64,000 bases of DNA, from assembly GCA_024529925.1 (NCBI GenBank), contig JAFEUB010000305.1, positions 167,267 through 231,266 of the forward strand. The letters run 5' to 3'. The DNA comes from Ophthalmolycus amberensis. Lineage: Eukaryota > Chordata > Actinopteri > Perciformes > Zoarcidae. Each line of letters starts with the position of its first letter. The stretch's first letter is position 1. The notes below the pieces were generated by a model that saw nothing but the letters and a program-made list of their open reading frames with translations, made no database searches and was not told where the DNA came from. Below are positions 62,476 through 64,000 of this stretch, one piece after another. A program made the translations under genes and the position numbers.

Positions 62476-64000
62476 TTAGTGAGCAGTTTTTTGTGAAAAA
62501 GAGCATACAATTGCATCGTGATCACTGAAATATGCTGGCAGTACTATAGTTTGTGTATCATACTGTGTTGTTTTAATGTACACATGGTCAATTAATGTGC
62601 CTTTCCCAGTAGTGGGCTGAGAGACAACTTGAATGTACCCTTTATTTGTCATAAAATCATAAATGATTGAGGATTTCAAAATGTTGTCATTGAAATCTCC
62701 CATTACAGCAATTGTATCACTAATTGGATCCAAGGACTCAAGTAGATTGTTTAAATGTGCTTTAAACAATGGCATGGGATATGATGGCGGACGATAGATG
62801 ACTGCTATCAATATGTTGTAAGTAACACAGTTGTATACCAGACATTCTAAATTGACATGTGGTAGATTAATAATGTTGTATGTCAACTTGTCTGCACTAT
62901 ACATGCCAACACCGCCATGATGCTGGTTTTGCAAGGCAATCAATGACGGATTGTCACTAGTATATGATGCACTTCGAGGACAGCTATCAAAATGAAAACC
63001 ATCAATGTTGATTGACTGTGTAGAGGGAGCAGCAGGTAGCCATGTTTCTGTAACAGCAATACAGTGAAGGTTCAAACGTTGTGTAAATACTGTTAAATCT
63101 GCCACATGGCGAGGCAAGCTTTGCACGTTCATCAAACACACATTAAAAGCACGATCAGGTAATTTCTGCTGTGTCATATTGTCAGTTAAATATGGTTCCA
63201 TGCGTTGAATTGCATGTTGAATATTTTCCTTACAATAAATAGCTTTCTCCTCAAAATCTTGAATTACTAACCCTGACAGATTTCTCACACGACTCAGTGC
63301 CACATATGCTTGTCCAGCGGCAAAGATTTTCTTCAGGGAAACCACAGCTTTATCAACTGTAATACCCTGAACCTTATGTACTGTACACGCCCAAGCCAGT
63401 TTTAGTGGAAATTGACGTCGCAATCCTCCATTATTACTGACGTTATCTTCTTCAGGTTTGATAGCTGTGGAAGTCGTGGATTGTGTTGAGAATGATGCAC
63501 TTTGTTTTCTGCGCTGTGCGCCAACTAGTTTATCATCAAATTCAACATAGATCATTTGAGGAAAAGTGCTGTTACTTGAAGTTATTATATCAGTTATGGT
63601 GCCACATACACCGTTAACAAGACCATCCATAACATCAACATTCTTTGTAAGCATTACTCGAGCATTTTTCCCCAAAAGCAGTTTTTCAGTTAAACATGTA
63701 TGATATACTTTAGCATGATGTTTTCTTTTCAACTCTCGTTTCCCGGTTTTTTTATTATTTTCATAATCCTGGGCATTTATTTCAATATAATCTGGACAGA
63801 ATTTGAATAACTGTTTCACATTGTGCTCATTCACTTGCATATTTGTCGGGAAAATATGTAACTCTTGGGAATCCTCACCTGTTTCACATTGTTTTAGGAT
63901 TGTCAGGTCCCCTGGTGACATTGGGCTGTCTTTTGATCGTGTTCTTAAGCGGTTTAATAGCTGTGCAAAAACTTGATCTTTTTGCCTCACAATTGTTTTT
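62476..64000 (-). CDS. Helentron protein, C-terminal part: PIF1-like helicase end fused to EEP endonuclease (partial)
   Basis: This is the end of a rolling-circle transposase. Numbering from the GTG codon at 63990 to the TAA at 62476-62478 gives 504 codons. That GTG is not a true start: three more codons (K-T-I) are open up to the edge, so the upstream Rep and main helicase motifs lie outside the window. Residues 1-270 are the helicase C-terminus, with VHKVQGITVD (204-213, motif V type) and YVALSRVR (229-236, motif VI). Residues about 281-504 form an endonuclease/exonuclease/phosphatase domain with NVQS (288-291), TETW (314-317), YRPPS (399-403), GDFND (431-435), LIDHVY (466-471) and SDHD (489-492). 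These include the expected metal-binding and catalytic residues. Helicase-endonuclease fusion is typical of vertebrate Helentrons; a LINE endonuclease would not follow a helicase. No frameshift is seen. Confidence 0.92.
   Translation of the reverse strand, partial: KTIVRQKDQVFAQLLNRLRTRSKDSPMSPGDLTILKQCETGEDSQELHIFPTNMQVNEHNVKQLFKFCPDYIEINAQDYENNKKTGKRELKRKHHAKVYHTCLTEKLLLGKNARVMLTKNVDVMDGLVNGVCGTITDIITSSNSTFPQMIYVEFDDKLVGAQRRKQSASFSTQSTTSTAIKPEEDNVSNNGGLRRQFPLKLAWACTVHKVQGITVDKAVVSLKKIFAAGQAYVALSRVRNLSGLVIQDFEEKAIYCKENIQHAIQRMEPYLTDNMTQQKLPDRAFNVCLMNVQSLPRHVADLTVFTQRLNLHCIAVTETWLPAAPSTQSINIDGFHFDSCPRSASYTSDNPSLIALQNQHHGGVGMYSADKLTYNIINLPHVNLECLVYNCVTYNILIAVIYRPPSYPMPLFKAHLNNLLESLDPISDTIAVMGDFNDNILKSSIIYDFMTNKGYIQVVSQPTTGKGTLIDHVYIKTTQYDTQTIVLPAYFSDHDAIVCSFSQKTAH

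Larger units (their letters stand above)
61065..64000 (-). mobile_element. Helentron (Helitron-like element), 3' part
   Basis: The coding part is certain from 62,476 to the right edge. How far the element extends downstream of its stop is uncertain. The fish repeat and the minisatellite with hairpin may be 3' non-coding sequence of the element or separate insertions. The left limit given here is a guess at the hairpin side of the minisatellite. The 5' end is outside the window. Confidence 0.45.

Noticed and set aside
62476..63200. LINE endonuclease as the source of the EEP domain
   Set aside because: The domain is in one uninterrupted frame with PIF1-type helicase motifs upstream and stops right after the SDHD motif with no reverse transcriptase following, which fits a Helentron.

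Overview
The window looks like teleost fish DNA. The evidence is a Helentron-type helicase-endonuclease reading frame at the right edge, an interspersed repeat at about 62.05-62.46 kb that I recognise from many fish genomes, and AT-rich flanking sequence with no bacterial gene structure. I cannot name the species. There are no rRNA, tRNA or CRISPR loci, and apart from the Helentron I see no protein-coding gene.

Positions 1 to about 60,251 are one head-to-tail macrosatellite that enters from beyond the left edge. I delimited units by the end of a 164-bp GC-rich block that closes each one. This gives a left partial unit, 27 complete units and a terminal unit lacking the GC block. The modal unit is 1,955-1,976 bp; the full range is 1,553-2,902 bp. 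Each unit is a chain of about five diverged, mutually related monomers of roughly 310-470 bp. The monomers are marked by a recurring TAGCGCCMCCTA motif whose reverse complement matches the vertebrate CTCF core. All copies I examined point the same way, which implies on the order of 140 sites. ETS-like ACCGGAAGT and YY1-like GCCATTTT words lie beside several of them.

A hinge follows each GC block. It holds a (TTA/TTC)n microsatellite and, in 11 units, 1 to 10 copies of a 52-bp tag (33 copies in total). Length differences between units come from tag number, from a recurrent illegitimate junction found at the same base in seven units, and from whole-monomer gains or losses. Some distant units share private variants, so the array is a mosaic rather than a simple series. 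The last about 310 bp (59,941-60,251) is strongly diverged and looks like an old array edge.

To the right lie about 0.8 kb of AT-rich DNA without a gene (60,252-61,064), a 145-bp-period minisatellite with a perfect 14-bp palindrome (about 61,065-62,044), the fish interspersed repeat, and the 3' part of a Helentron on the minus strand (62,476 to the right edge). Its reading frame is still open at the window edge. The most interesting hypothesis is a DXZ4-like macrosatellite carrying a unidirectional CTCF-site array. A second is that a neighbouring rolling-circle transposon took part in the amplification. Both are inferences that need binding data or alignments.
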